A stretch of DNA of 64,000 nt from Gyrodactylus bullatarudis (Eukaryota; Platyhelminthes; Monogenea; Gyrodactylidea; Gyrodactylidae). This document shows positions 39,301 to 45,194 of the stretch, piece by piece (the stretch's first letter is position 1; each line of letters starts with the position of its first letter). The stretch covers positions 523,088 through 587,087 of the forward strand of contig SSNU01000234.1 of assembly GCA_012064415.1 (NCBI GenBank), in the 5' to 3' direction. The notes beneath the pieces are model-generated. The model was not told where the DNA came from, did no database searches, and was given only the letters and a program-made list of their open reading frames with translations. Position numbers and translations under genes: made by a program.

Positions 39301-42300
39301 TGAGCTAGCATAGTAAACAAAATGTACTTTAATCACTGTTACTGTTATTATGAAATAATCATATAGACATTTATTGTCTGATCAAGAGAAATTCCATCAA
39401 GGCTAGCTCCAGTAGCGTTATTCTTCGAAAAACTAGCGAAATTAACTAAGCATTTGCTAATGTCAAAAATCAGAGCATTTTCATTCTTTGCTCGAAATAC
39501 TTTGATCTGAGTTGATCTGCAAGGTAATTTCAAAATTTAATTTGAACTCTTTACAAAATAATTAATGGAAAATGAATTTCTTTTTTTATAGTAATAATTT
39601 CTGAGGTCATGCTGGGGTTAAGAACTAACCAAATTTTTGGTGAAAGTTCTTTGGTCCGAAGAGAACCGACGAAAATAAAGCTTTATAAATTTCGTTTGTT
39701 CTTAACCCCAGCATGACTCTCAGTCAGCAACCTCAGAATATTTTCGAGGAAATAAGGCAACTTATGTCAGCCAATAATAATTTCATTTTTTTAAATCTGA
39801 CTCGGAATCCACAAATACATTAGAGCCTTTTATAATATAGAGTTAGGTTTATCTTTAAATATTTTGAGCACACTGGATACTTCCGATTGCGATTTTACCT
39901 TAACTTTGAAATTTTGTGAAATATCTGTTTTTTTCTTGAGCATTAAATTCTCAATTCTAATACAATTTTTCATGTAGTTTAGAATGACTATTTTCTTCGA
40001 ATTAAACCTAGTTGAGATGAGTTGATGAAAATTCACTATTTTTTCCGTACTGTATAAAAAAAAATAAGTTCTAGTTCTTCACTTTTACATTAGCTTTTTC
40101 ATTAAAGTGGCAGTCATATTGCTCAAGTTCCATATTTCGTCAAAAATGTCTCTCAAATTATCAAATATTTAAAATTGAATGAAAATAATAATTTACGAAT
40201 CTTGAAAGAAATATAGTAAAATAGTAGTAGGATTTAGTATGAAATATTTCTTTCAAATTTGTAAATTATTATCTTTTAATCTTCTAAATTATGTAAGCTG
40301 AAAAACACCGAAACTCTTAAATAAATAGCAGCAGTGAAGAGAATAGTGAAATAGCTAACATAGGCCAGGTTAACTGAACATTATAAGAGTAGTATTTCTG
40401 ACCACGCAAATTTGGTTCTTTTACTACTACTATTAATATATTTCTTTCAAAATTTGTAAACTATCATTTTCATTCAATTTTAAAACTTTTATCATCATTG
40501 CTGTGTTACTAAAGATGAACTACATATAAAAATAATAATTTACAAATTATGAAAGAAATAGAAAAAGTTGAAGAAAATTAGAATAAATGTAAGCTGAAAA
40601 AACGCCAAAACTCTCCAATAAATTGCAACTTTTACTATTTCTTTAATAATTTGTAAATTATTATTTTCATTCATCTTTTAACTTTTATCATTATCAAAGA
40701 GACACCACTGATGAACCTTTGAGAAATGTACATTTGGTGTTAATATATCCTTTTTCTACTTTTCCAAGCATATAAAAAATGTACATTGTACATTTAGTGA
40801 ATAAAAAATAGCCTTCTCTTATATCTAAAAGTATGACTTTCAGACGTTTTTGAAAAATTACATGAATCATTTATCTTGATCTCGAATAATGTCCCCTGTT
40901 TCTTGACTAGTTTATTGATAAGTAAAAATTAATTTCTGTTAATTACAGATACAGTCTACAACTATTAATTTAATATAAATAATAATACATAGTATTTTGG
41001 CCATAGAAGGTTAATATACTAGCAAAATTATTTTATTTTTATATTTTTTAAAGTCTTTTTTTGTATTCTGTACTCTAGAAGAATGGTTTAAGGTTATCAG
41101 TATTCTCTCTCTCTCTTCTCTGTGACATTGAGAATTTTAAGAGTAAGTAAAAAGGTGATTGTAGAGAATCACCAATGTTGTATATCGGTAGAATTATAAC
41201 ATCAACAATATGATTGTATTGTATATATATATATTATCAATTAAATGGTGATGCATTTATTCATGTATATGCCGTCTATGTCTAATAGAATTCTTACAAG
41301 AACTCAACTGATGATGAACAGAGAGAATTTGAAAAAAAAACACTCATTGTCTCATCACTAAAGATAGACAAATATATTGTTCCGCAAAGCAAAAAGAAAA
41401 CAGAAACATCATACACAAATGACTATTTATACAAAATTTTATGAGATCTTTGGCCAGAAAATTTCAACAGTTCCATAAATATTGATCTATTGTAACGATA
41501 GATCAATTTCAATGCAACTTGTTCACTCACCTAATCCATTTTAGATCACGGACAATTTGACTTCTCATTAAATTCAAAAACTTGGTCTTGCCAGAGGGTA
41601 GAGAGCTTCTTATCAACTTCTTCACCTGCAACCTTCGCAAGCAAACCTTGACCCCTCTCCAAACGATGCTTTAGATAAAAATTGAGTGTTAATTAAATTA
41701 TGAAAATGTTAATCTCCAACTCCCAATAGAATGTAAAGGTTGAAGAGGGGGTGGGTGGGTTCAAAAATGTTTTTTTAATTAACTGATTAATTTCTTTGTT
41801 GATTAATTAAATTGATAAAAAATAATCTAAACTTACTTTTTCAATTCGCAAAAAGCTTGATTATCGAAAATTTCAATGGGACTTTCCTCGAAAATTTCAT
41901 CCTTAGTTATGATGGGTATTGTGGCTAGGTATCTGAGACAGCTGTCATTTTGAGAAATATATTTCTGAAAATAATTAATAATTCCTCATTGAAGACTTTT
42001 TTTGTGTTAGGTTAAATCGATTAAATTGCTCACTCCGTATTCAGTCGAGTAGATTTTCATCGAAGAATTTATACTATCATAGACTTGTGAAGACGATTTA
42101 AGGGAATGCTTTGCATTTGTGCTATTCCGTATAGCAGTTTTGTTGCTGTGCTTCAACTTTTTCACCATGTCTACGGCAGTTTGGCCCTTCTTATTGGTAG
42201 CTTTCAGGTCAGCTCCAGAGTCCAAAAGCTTATTTATTATTTTATCATGAAACTTGTAAGCTGCAGCATGAAGTGGTGAATTACCATCGAGAGTGGCCCT

Positions 42301-42526
42301 TTAAGTAAAATTAATAAAAATCTCACAAGTTAACATCAGCATTGTAGGATAATAATTTGTTTACAAATTTTTCAAGACCATGAAAAGAAGCTACAAAGAG
42401 AGCCGTTTCTCCAGCATCATTGACATAGTTAATATCAGCTCCTTGCTTTAATAAATCAACTAGCTGATCAATATCATCATTGACAATACAAGACTGCAGT
42501 AATCCGTTCCCTTTACATTGAATCAT
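9306..42526 (-). CDS. TEX14: TEX14-family ankyrin-repeat pseudokinase, 22 exons, about 1836 aa
   Basis: Exons in transcription order: 42526-42327, 42298-42034, 41964-41837, 41668-41531, 38272-38128, 38054-37885, 37398-36930, 26572-26300, 26235-25961, 24159-23911, 22938-22572, 21865-21502, 21170-21098, 21036-20873, 20818-20645, 20588-20006, 19690-19457, 18041-17971, 14494-14202, 12519-12249, 10193-10138, 9854-9306. Every border is AG/GT, all phases agree and the sum is 5511 bp including the stop. Order: N-terminal ankyrin repeats, a degenerate protein-kinase domain (residues about 190-500), then an Asn/Gln/Ser-rich tail of about 1330 residues. Phrases such as ETALFVASFHGLEKFV and SPLHAAAYKFHDKIINKLL, and the kinase order, match vertebrate TEX14, a germ-cell intercellular-bridge protein that blocks abscission by binding CEP55. 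The start is the ATG at 42526, just upstream of the first repeat. The join across the 10-kb intron (36929-26573) rests on phase and on lack of another exon, so the tail could be a separate gene. Family assignment is firm; germline function is inferred. Confidence 0.85.
10663..11227. mobile_element. Foldback element family A, right arm truncated
   Basis: Left terminus CTAGTTGACATGACGATGAG is present; the palindrome turns near 10990 and the right arm stops at AACGGCCTTTTTT. It lies in the intron 10194-12248 of the TEX14-like gene. Confidence 0.6.
16140..16800. mobile_element. Foldback element, family B
   Basis: CTAGATCATGAAGCCCACTC near the left and GTGAGCTTCATGATCTAG near the right are complements at about 16205 and 16685; TTTGATCAAGACTTTTT and its counterpart flank them. 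The middle shares ATTAGAAGAAGAATTC with family A. In the 14495-17970 intron. Confidence 0.5.
18955..19090. repeat. Single right arm of the third foldback family
   Basis: CAATCACTATAATTTTTATA, GAAATATTACACC, CTACAGATAGACCAATACAA and TAGCAAGCGAACAACGTTAC match 29411-29532. It keeps the AGAAGACAACA stretch that is missing from the right arm at 29488. Confidence 0.55.
22255..22460 (+). repeat. LTR-like promoter/leader repeat, copy 2
   Basis: Contains CATTGGTC (inverted CCAAT), TATATATGAAGAGAACCGAC, AATAAAGCTTTATTC and TCGTTTATTCTTAACTACAG. A hairpin AAGCCCCT..AGGGGCTA lies at 22287-22309. In an intron of the TEX14-like gene. Confidence 0.5.
23285..23762. mobile_element. Short TIR element (MITE)
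   Basis: Bounded by TAGGGCGGTCACAAAATAG on the left and TATTTTGACCGCCCTA on the right, about 478 bp, no coding frame. Termini of the TAGGGCGGTC type are typical of non-autonomous DNA transposons; the superfamily was not settled. In the intron between exons 10 and 11 of the TEX14-like gene. Confidence 0.6.
23911..24159 (-). other. TEX14: Exon 10 of the TEX14-like gene, with two competing donor sites
   Basis: The exon has an early donor GTAAGA at 23993-23988 and a later GTGAGT at 23910-23905. Only the later one leaves phase 2, which the next exon (22938, AAA codon across the junction) requires. Using it adds about 28 residues, including the hydrophobic run LFNLLKSFLLNIISFFV, unlike the polar tail around it. 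Either a membrane-associating helix is encoded or an exon is missing here. The early donor joined directly to exon 11 would shift frame. Confidence 0.55.
24343..25060. repeat. Large palindrome (inverted repeat with about 200-bp arms)
   Basis: Left arm 24343-24541 and right arm 24858-25060 are near-perfect complements: ATTACCCTCTTCCCTC against GAGGGAAGAGGGTAAT at the ends, TATGCTTGGTCGATCGTACA against TGTACGATCAACCAAGCATA, and GGATCCAAGGATATCT against AGATATCCTTGGATCC at the loop. The loop (24542-24857) is unique and non-coding. Likely a foldback transposon unrelated in sequence to family A. In the intron between TEX14 exons 9 and 10. Confidence 0.8.
25370..25560 (+). repeat. LTR-like promoter/leader repeat, copy 3
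   Basis: CAGCCAATGGAGATGCTCAA, TATTTATATG, then GTCTGAAGAGACCCGGCGAA and GTATATGAAGTTTATGACTA. Copy 4 repeats this order 300 bp downstream. Confidence 0.55.
25690..25895 (+). repeat. LTR-like promoter/leader repeat, copy 4 (tandem with copy 3)
   Basis: CAACCAATGGAAATGCTCAA, TATTTATATGCCAACCAGGG, GAGTCTGATACCCGACGAAG. Followed by TCAGAATCGAATGATATTCT, which resembles the start of the leader ORF of copy 5. The two copies form an imperfect tandem. Confidence 0.55.
26750..26945 (-). mobile_element. Penelope-like element fragment, GIY-YIG N-terminal half
   Basis: On the minus strand 26945-26846 reads GCGIYKLKCSCDKSYVGQTG followed by RNFRTR, the GIY..YVG start of the endonuclease domain typical of Penelope-like retroelements. 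The frame then runs into the element's own tail sequence (26845-26750) instead of the rest of the domain, so the copy is internally deleted. It abuts a second fragment in inverted orientation. Confidence 0.75.
26946..27465 (+). mobile_element. Penelope-like element fragment, endonuclease C-terminal half and tail
   Basis: From about 26960 the sequence encodes the C-terminal part of the endonuclease (KINFEEVKILGVQKNFRKR, then IHEALEIGNND) ending in a stop at 27162, followed by a non-coding tail with the hammerhead-like core at 27360-27395 and CCATGGCTGAGAATTCTAAT. It is about 95% like the copy at 60850-61300 by eye. The head-to-head arrangement with 26750-26945 is typical of Penelope-like insertions with inverted terminal parts. 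Confidence 0.72.
27360..27395 (+). ncRNA. Hammerhead-ribozyme-like core in the Penelope tail
   Basis: CTGAAGA fits the hammerhead CUGANGA box and is followed after 24 bases by GAAAC, the second conserved box. The intervening bases can form a short stem (GGCG with CGTC, including a G-U pair) with one extra unpaired A. Penelope-like elements are known to carry hammerhead motifs in their terminal repeats. The stem I pairing and cleavage triplet were not resolved. Confidence 0.4.
29201..29532. repeat. Foldback element, third family
   Basis: Left arm 29201-29314 and right arm 29428-29532 mirror each other: GTCTGTAGAAAGAGGAGAAA against TTTCTCCTCTTTCTACAGAC, and TTCTTAAAGAGCAAGGATTA against TAATCCTTGCTCTTTAAGAA. 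Right-arm-like sequence recurs at about 18955-19090 and left-arm-like sequence at about 5394-5495. Confidence 0.7.
29655..29890 (+). repeat. Dispersed AT-rich repeat, partner of 40095-40800
   Basis: ATTAAAGTGGCAGTGATTGT and GAAATGTACATATGG..ATATATC..TTTTCTAATTTTCCA recur at about 40102 and 40726 with small changes and a longer middle. Confidence 0.45.
30421..31142. mobile_element. Full-length palindromic foldback element (family A)
   Basis: The left end CTAATTGACATGAAGATGAG and the right end CTCATCTTCATGTCAATTAG are exact complements, and the arms remain complementary through most of the 720 bp. Inner landmarks are CTCAATATTTTTCTCCAG, TTAGGCCGTTTTTCGAATTT and GAATTCGAATTAGGCC. No coding capacity is seen. 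It lies in the 10-kb intron of the TEX14-like gene. Confidence 0.8.
31824..33531 (+). mobile_element. piggyBac-type DNA transposon, inactive copy
   Basis: A 1.7-kb element bounded by inverted termini CCCTAGAACG (31824-31833) and CGTTCTAGGG (33522-33531), the classic piggyBac CCCTAGA end. Subterminal TGGGGGTT/AACCCCC motifs also mirror. A TTAA target duplication is not clearly retained at the flanks. The internal frame is a broken transposase. It lies in the 10-kb intron of the TEX14-like gene, opposite to the gene. Confidence 0.88.
31936..33433 (+). pseudogene. Degenerate piggyBac transposase
   Basis: Starting near ATG 31936, the frame has stops after SDNSS (about 32013), after RQRGPD (32495) and after DSKTYY (32646). 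Recognisable blocks are the DDE_Tnp_1_7 N-terminal region (LQELKRWTGICILFGLTKQ), KPGKYGIKIWLLADSK, the KYNGGVDSLDQ block with its conserved Asp, and a C-terminal cysteine-rich RING/PHD-like finger (CNYCDRKKYSKMKQCCQICG). The segment that should carry the first catalytic Asp (the DEQ-like block) is missing and the second Asp (DNFFTS in active enzymes) reads MEYFFTS, so the copy is dead twice over. Confidence 0.88.
35440..35770 (+). repeat. LTR-like promoter/leader repeat, copy 5
   Basis: Coding-like block (GGTCAGTTACAAATC), CAACCAATGGAAGGGCTCAA, GTCTGAAGAGACCCGGCGAA, then CTCATCATGAG with an ORF start MSLETNNDILDEVQKEI. The last part parallels copies 1, 6 and 7. Confidence 0.55.
39585..39815 (+). 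repeat. LTR-like promoter/leader repeat, copy 6, with terminal inverted block
   Basis: Contains GAGAACCGACGAAAATAAAG, CTTTATAAATTTCGTTTGTT and the leader ORF MTLSQQPQNIFEEIRQLMSA. The first 25 bp (TGAGGTCATGCTGGGGTTAA) are the reverse complement of the region around the ORF start (TTAACCCCAGCATGACTCTC). Confidence 0.55.
40095..40800 (+). repeat. Dispersed AT-rich repeat with internal inverted motifs
   Basis: Ends match 29655-29890. The interior holds at least four alternating copies of AATAATTTACAAATT..GAAAGAAAT and its complement (about 40190, 40240, 40450, 40545, 40645), giving nested hairpins. In the intron between exons 4 and 5 of the TEX14-like gene. Confidence 0.45.
42034..42526 (-). 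other. TEX14: Ankyrin-repeat segment of the TEX14-like gene (exons 1-2)
   Basis: Exon 1 (42526-42327) and exon 2 (42298-42034) encode residues 1-155. An imperfect first repeat (residues about 5-37) is followed by two clear ones with the TALFVAS and SPLHAAA turn motifs, and the start of a fourth (GQTAVDM). The second half of exon 2 is basic and Ser/Asn-rich and reads as a linker. Vertebrate TEX14 also begins with about three ankyrin repeats directly before its kinase-like domain. Confidence 0.88.
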
Positions 42527-43187
42527 TTTTTTGATTTAACGCAGAACCTGTTAAACCTATTACGTAATTTTAAAACAAAATTATGTTCACGTACTGCACT
42601 TGTTGTTTATTATCTTATGATTTGAGTCGAATTTAACTAGGAGATTTGATAAATTCTCTATATTACTGCATAATTAATACGTAAATTTGTTAAATTATAT
42701 TTAAAGGCTAGAAAAATTGTGTTTATAACTGAATTTATTATAAAAAGTTAGAAATAAACAATCTGGCTAGTTAGTCTCATTGAAACTTGAAGTATGGAAA
42801 ATTTTATAATAATAACCTCTGCCATGAGTTTTCAAGTATATTTATTAAATATTATTTATTAATATTTAATCGAACAATGACCATTTAAAATTTATGAGGT
42901 TAATTTCCGATTTTGAAAATACTGAGAGTTTTCAAGCATTCTTGAAAGTTCTCAATATCTTAGTAATCAGTATTGTTCATGGAACTTCCAATAATAGAAT
43001 CTATCAAAGATTTCAACATATTTCCTCTTATTTACAAATAAGAAATATAGATGAATATAAATAATGGTATTATACTCAAAATAAACTGAGTCCAACGATT
43101 TCATTGGTCGACTCAAGCGTATATTTAATCTCAATTTTCCCATTTAGAAAATTTGAGGATTTTTTAGTTGAACTCGTCAGACAAATT

Positions 43188-43316
43188 ATGATACAATTTC
43201 TTAGATCACTTCTACTTGTTGCTTTATTAGTCTTAGGAGCAACAGGCCAAGTCTTGAGATACAAATCCTACCCTTCCTTCTCAATGGGTGAATACGAGAA
43301 AATGCCAGAAGGTTAG
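43188..43316 (+). CDS. Candidate small secreted peptide, 42 aa
   Basis: From the ATG at 43188 the frame encodes MIQFLRSLLLVALLVLGATG, a textbook signal peptide with a likely cleavage after ATG-Q or GQ, then QVLRYKSYPSFSMGEYEKMP and EG before TAG. The stop overlaps a possible donor (GAAG|GTTAGT), so this may instead be the first exon of a longer gene; one in-frame continuation from an acceptor at 43458 would add about nine residues. The C-terminal Gly could serve amidation if it is a neuropeptide-like product. A TATA-like tract lies at about 43053-43060. It is the only plus-strand non-transposon candidate. An in-frame ATG at 43104 also exists but would bury the signal peptide. Confidence 0.4.
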   Translation: MIQFLRSLLLVALLVLGATGQVLRYKSYPSFSMGEYEKMPEG

Positions 43317-43595
43317 TTTGTATTTATTCTAACGGTAGACCAAGTCAAGTTGGAACTCTTAAAAAGACCTTACTATGGATGAATATCATACGTGAAGTAA
43401 TACTGAAATGAACCTAACAAAGGGTTATAAAACACAATAAAATTATTTCTTTAAAACAGCATGTCTTCTAAGCACGTTTATGACGGATTAATCAATCTGG
43501 TTAAACTCAAGGAGTTATAGAACATTTCCGAAATCTTATGGAGAAATTAAATTAATTTGACAGGCAAAATATGCATGTATTGTTAAGAAAACAGA

Positions 43596-43985
43596 TTATT
43601 TTGCAACAGCTTTACTCTTCTTGATACGGACAATACCAGACATCTTTCTCATGGCTACGAGTTTAAGATTTTTGCAGTATTTCTCCCTCTTGATGATCTT
43701 TGCGACCTTTTTAATTGATCTGCGTTTGTTTTTGATGAGAGGAATTTCTGCCACCAGTTTGGCTGGGAAGCGACCCATGGTTCTTCTCTTCTTTAAAAGA
43801 ATGGCACCACGACCATTTTCTGCCTGTTTGAGACCAAGACCTATGTTGCTGGCAAATCCTGAGTGTTTAAGGTTATTTTTTCCTTTCATGTTGAGGGGGT
43901 CCTTACTGAGATCGAGACCACTGCTGACGAAGCGATAAGCATTTGTATTTTTAGCAATTCCCCAGATGAGATGTCTTTGATTCAT
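43596..43985 (-). CDS. RpL28: 60S ribosomal protein L28 (eL28)
   Basis: An intact single-exon reading frame of 129 codons plus TAA. The protein starts MNQRHLIWGIAKNTNAY and ends in the Lys-rich IKKSKAVAK. It aligns along its whole length with eukaryotic L28e: the W-x-x-x-x-N start region, DPLNMKGKNNLKHSG (family: xxPNNLxxxNSFRYNG), the GRGAILLKKRR strand, and KVAKIIKREKYCKNLKLVAMR (family: R-x-I-R-K-N-K-Y-R-x-D-L-x-x-A-A-I-R). Role: structural protein of the large ribosomal subunit. The ATG at 43985 was chosen because upstream in-frame codons contain no ATG and an AG acceptor-like site (CAAGCTAG) lies about 20 bp upstream, so a 5' UTR intron is possible. Length is close to the usual 130-140 residues. 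The frame has no breaks, arguing for a functional copy rather than a retrocopy, although the absence of introns in the CDS leaves that open. Confidence 0.9.
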   Translation of the reverse strand: MNQRHLIWGIAKNTNAYRFVSSGLDLSKDPLNMKGKNNLKHSGFASNIGLGLKQAENGRGAILLKKRRTMGRFPAKLVAEIPLIKNKRRSIKKVAKIIKREKYCKNLKLVAMRKMSGIVRIKKSKAVAK

Positions 43986-44304
43986 GTCTATTACTAACAC
44001 GGGCTAGCTTGAAATGAAGATCCATTTCAAACAATTTTACTGAAAGTAAAAGGAAATAAAAGAAAAATTGTTGGAATCTGTCAGCAAATTAAAAAAATCT
44101 CAATTATTAAATTAATAATATAATATTATTAATATTAATTATTTAGTAAATAATATTTACCTCAAGTAATTTACTTGTAGAAATGCAAAACATGCAGTTT
44201 TTATTAAATATATTTTTTCTTAAAAAAAGTTAAATAATGATTAAATCTACACAAGATTACTTTTATTATCAGTTTTAATCTAACAGAAGTTAAAACATAC
44301 AATA

Positions 44305-44906
44305 CTAATTGTAGTTGGTTTTAAAAATATTTTTAGAAAATTCTAAATTCGACAAGTTCTCTTTTGCCTCAATTTCAATCTGCTTGCATTCTCTTAGTAA
44401 ATCATTCTCAAAATCGAGTCTTTCCGATTGTTGTTTCACTTTTAATGAGTTCAACTCATTTATTTGTTTTTCGATTAGCAAATAAAATCTAAATTGAATG
44501 TTTCTTGAGGATGAAAATTCCGGTGTTTTCAATCTATTCCTCATTATTCGATTCAAAGTAGCCACATCGGGGGATTTTCCAAAATATTTCCATCTAAAGG
44601 CTCTTGCTAATCCAATTAGTGATAAGCCAGAGAATTTGAATTGATCTTGAAAGTTGGAGTATTCTTTCTGGTGGAATTGCCTCAACCTCTTTAACTCTCG
44701 ATAATGAAGTTCATCCATAATCTAAAAATAAAATTTGAGTCCTATTTTATATAAAAGTATATAAGTAATTTGTTTGAATCATTTACTTCTTTCATTATTT
44801 TTGATAGCTGCTCCAAGTGGCTCTTAGTCTGCCGATATTTTGTCTCTTTAAAAGTGTCATTCAGTTTCTGTTTTTCTGTCAACTGTTTATTAATCAAATT
44901 GTTCAT
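44305..44906 (-). CDS. Small coiled-coil protein (gene Z), unrecognised, about 178 aa
   Basis: Two phase-matched exons, 44906-44787 (donor GTAAAT) and 44721-44305 (acceptor TTTTTAG, stop TAA). The protein begins MNNLINKQLTEKQKLNDTF. It is mostly charged helix rich in Glu, Lys, Gln and Leu: a first coiled coil (about residues 1-60), a short central segment GLSLIGLARAFRWKYFG (about 70-90), and a second coiled coil to the end. A polyadenylation signal AATAAA sits at 44267-44262. An extra upstream 22-bp exon near 44960-44981 could join in frame, so the ATG right at the acceptor may be internal. It lies about 290 bp after the end of gene X and about 320 bp before RpL28, all on one strand. I do not recognise the family; a cytoskeletal or centrosomal role would be a guess. 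Confidence 0.6.
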
Positions 44907-45194
44907 CTGCAAAAAATTATTCTAAATAAAAAAATCTCATCCTTAACAATCAAAACTAACTGAACTTGAATTTGGATGCTTTCTGAAAAATAAAATAAAT
45001 ACATCAACAAACAGGACTGTTTGGTGCTAGTTTCCAGTTTCATATGAAAAACTCAGTACATGTCATTACGCAAATTCGCTAAATTTTATTTTTTTTTAAA
45101 GTATATATACTTTATAGTAACGAGGGTGTATTTATTAAAATTAACAACATTAATGAAACTAGACTTCTCAAACTTGACTTTCTACCCAGAGTCT

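Larger units (their letters stand above)
36930..41964 (-). other. TEX14: Pseudokinase segment of the TEX14-like gene (exons 3-7)
   Basis: Exons 41964-41837, 41668-41531, 38272-38128, 38054-37885 and 37398-36930 encode residues about 156-505. Kinase landmarks can be followed: VWRGVKVCLRRL where VAIK should lie (Lys replaced by Arg, about residue 209), NLRHPSIISVLGVL (helix C to beta-4), SDALLFLHKSDIIHCN for the catalytic loop (HRD reads HCN, residues 322-324), KLGNF in place of DFG (residues 341-343), RWLPPELLLE for the APE region, and SSDVFMLCRCIQEMF for the D-x-W/F helix. ATP-binding Lys, catalytic Asp and metal-binding Asp are all absent, so catalysis is not expected. Human TEX14 is likewise a divergent pseudokinase. 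The intron at 41530-38273 holds the repeats around 39.6-40.8 kb. Confidence 0.87.

Noticed and set aside
43596..44000. Upstream extension of RpL28 to 44000
   Set aside because: The extra codons start with GTG, not ATG, and the family begins near the ATG at 43985.
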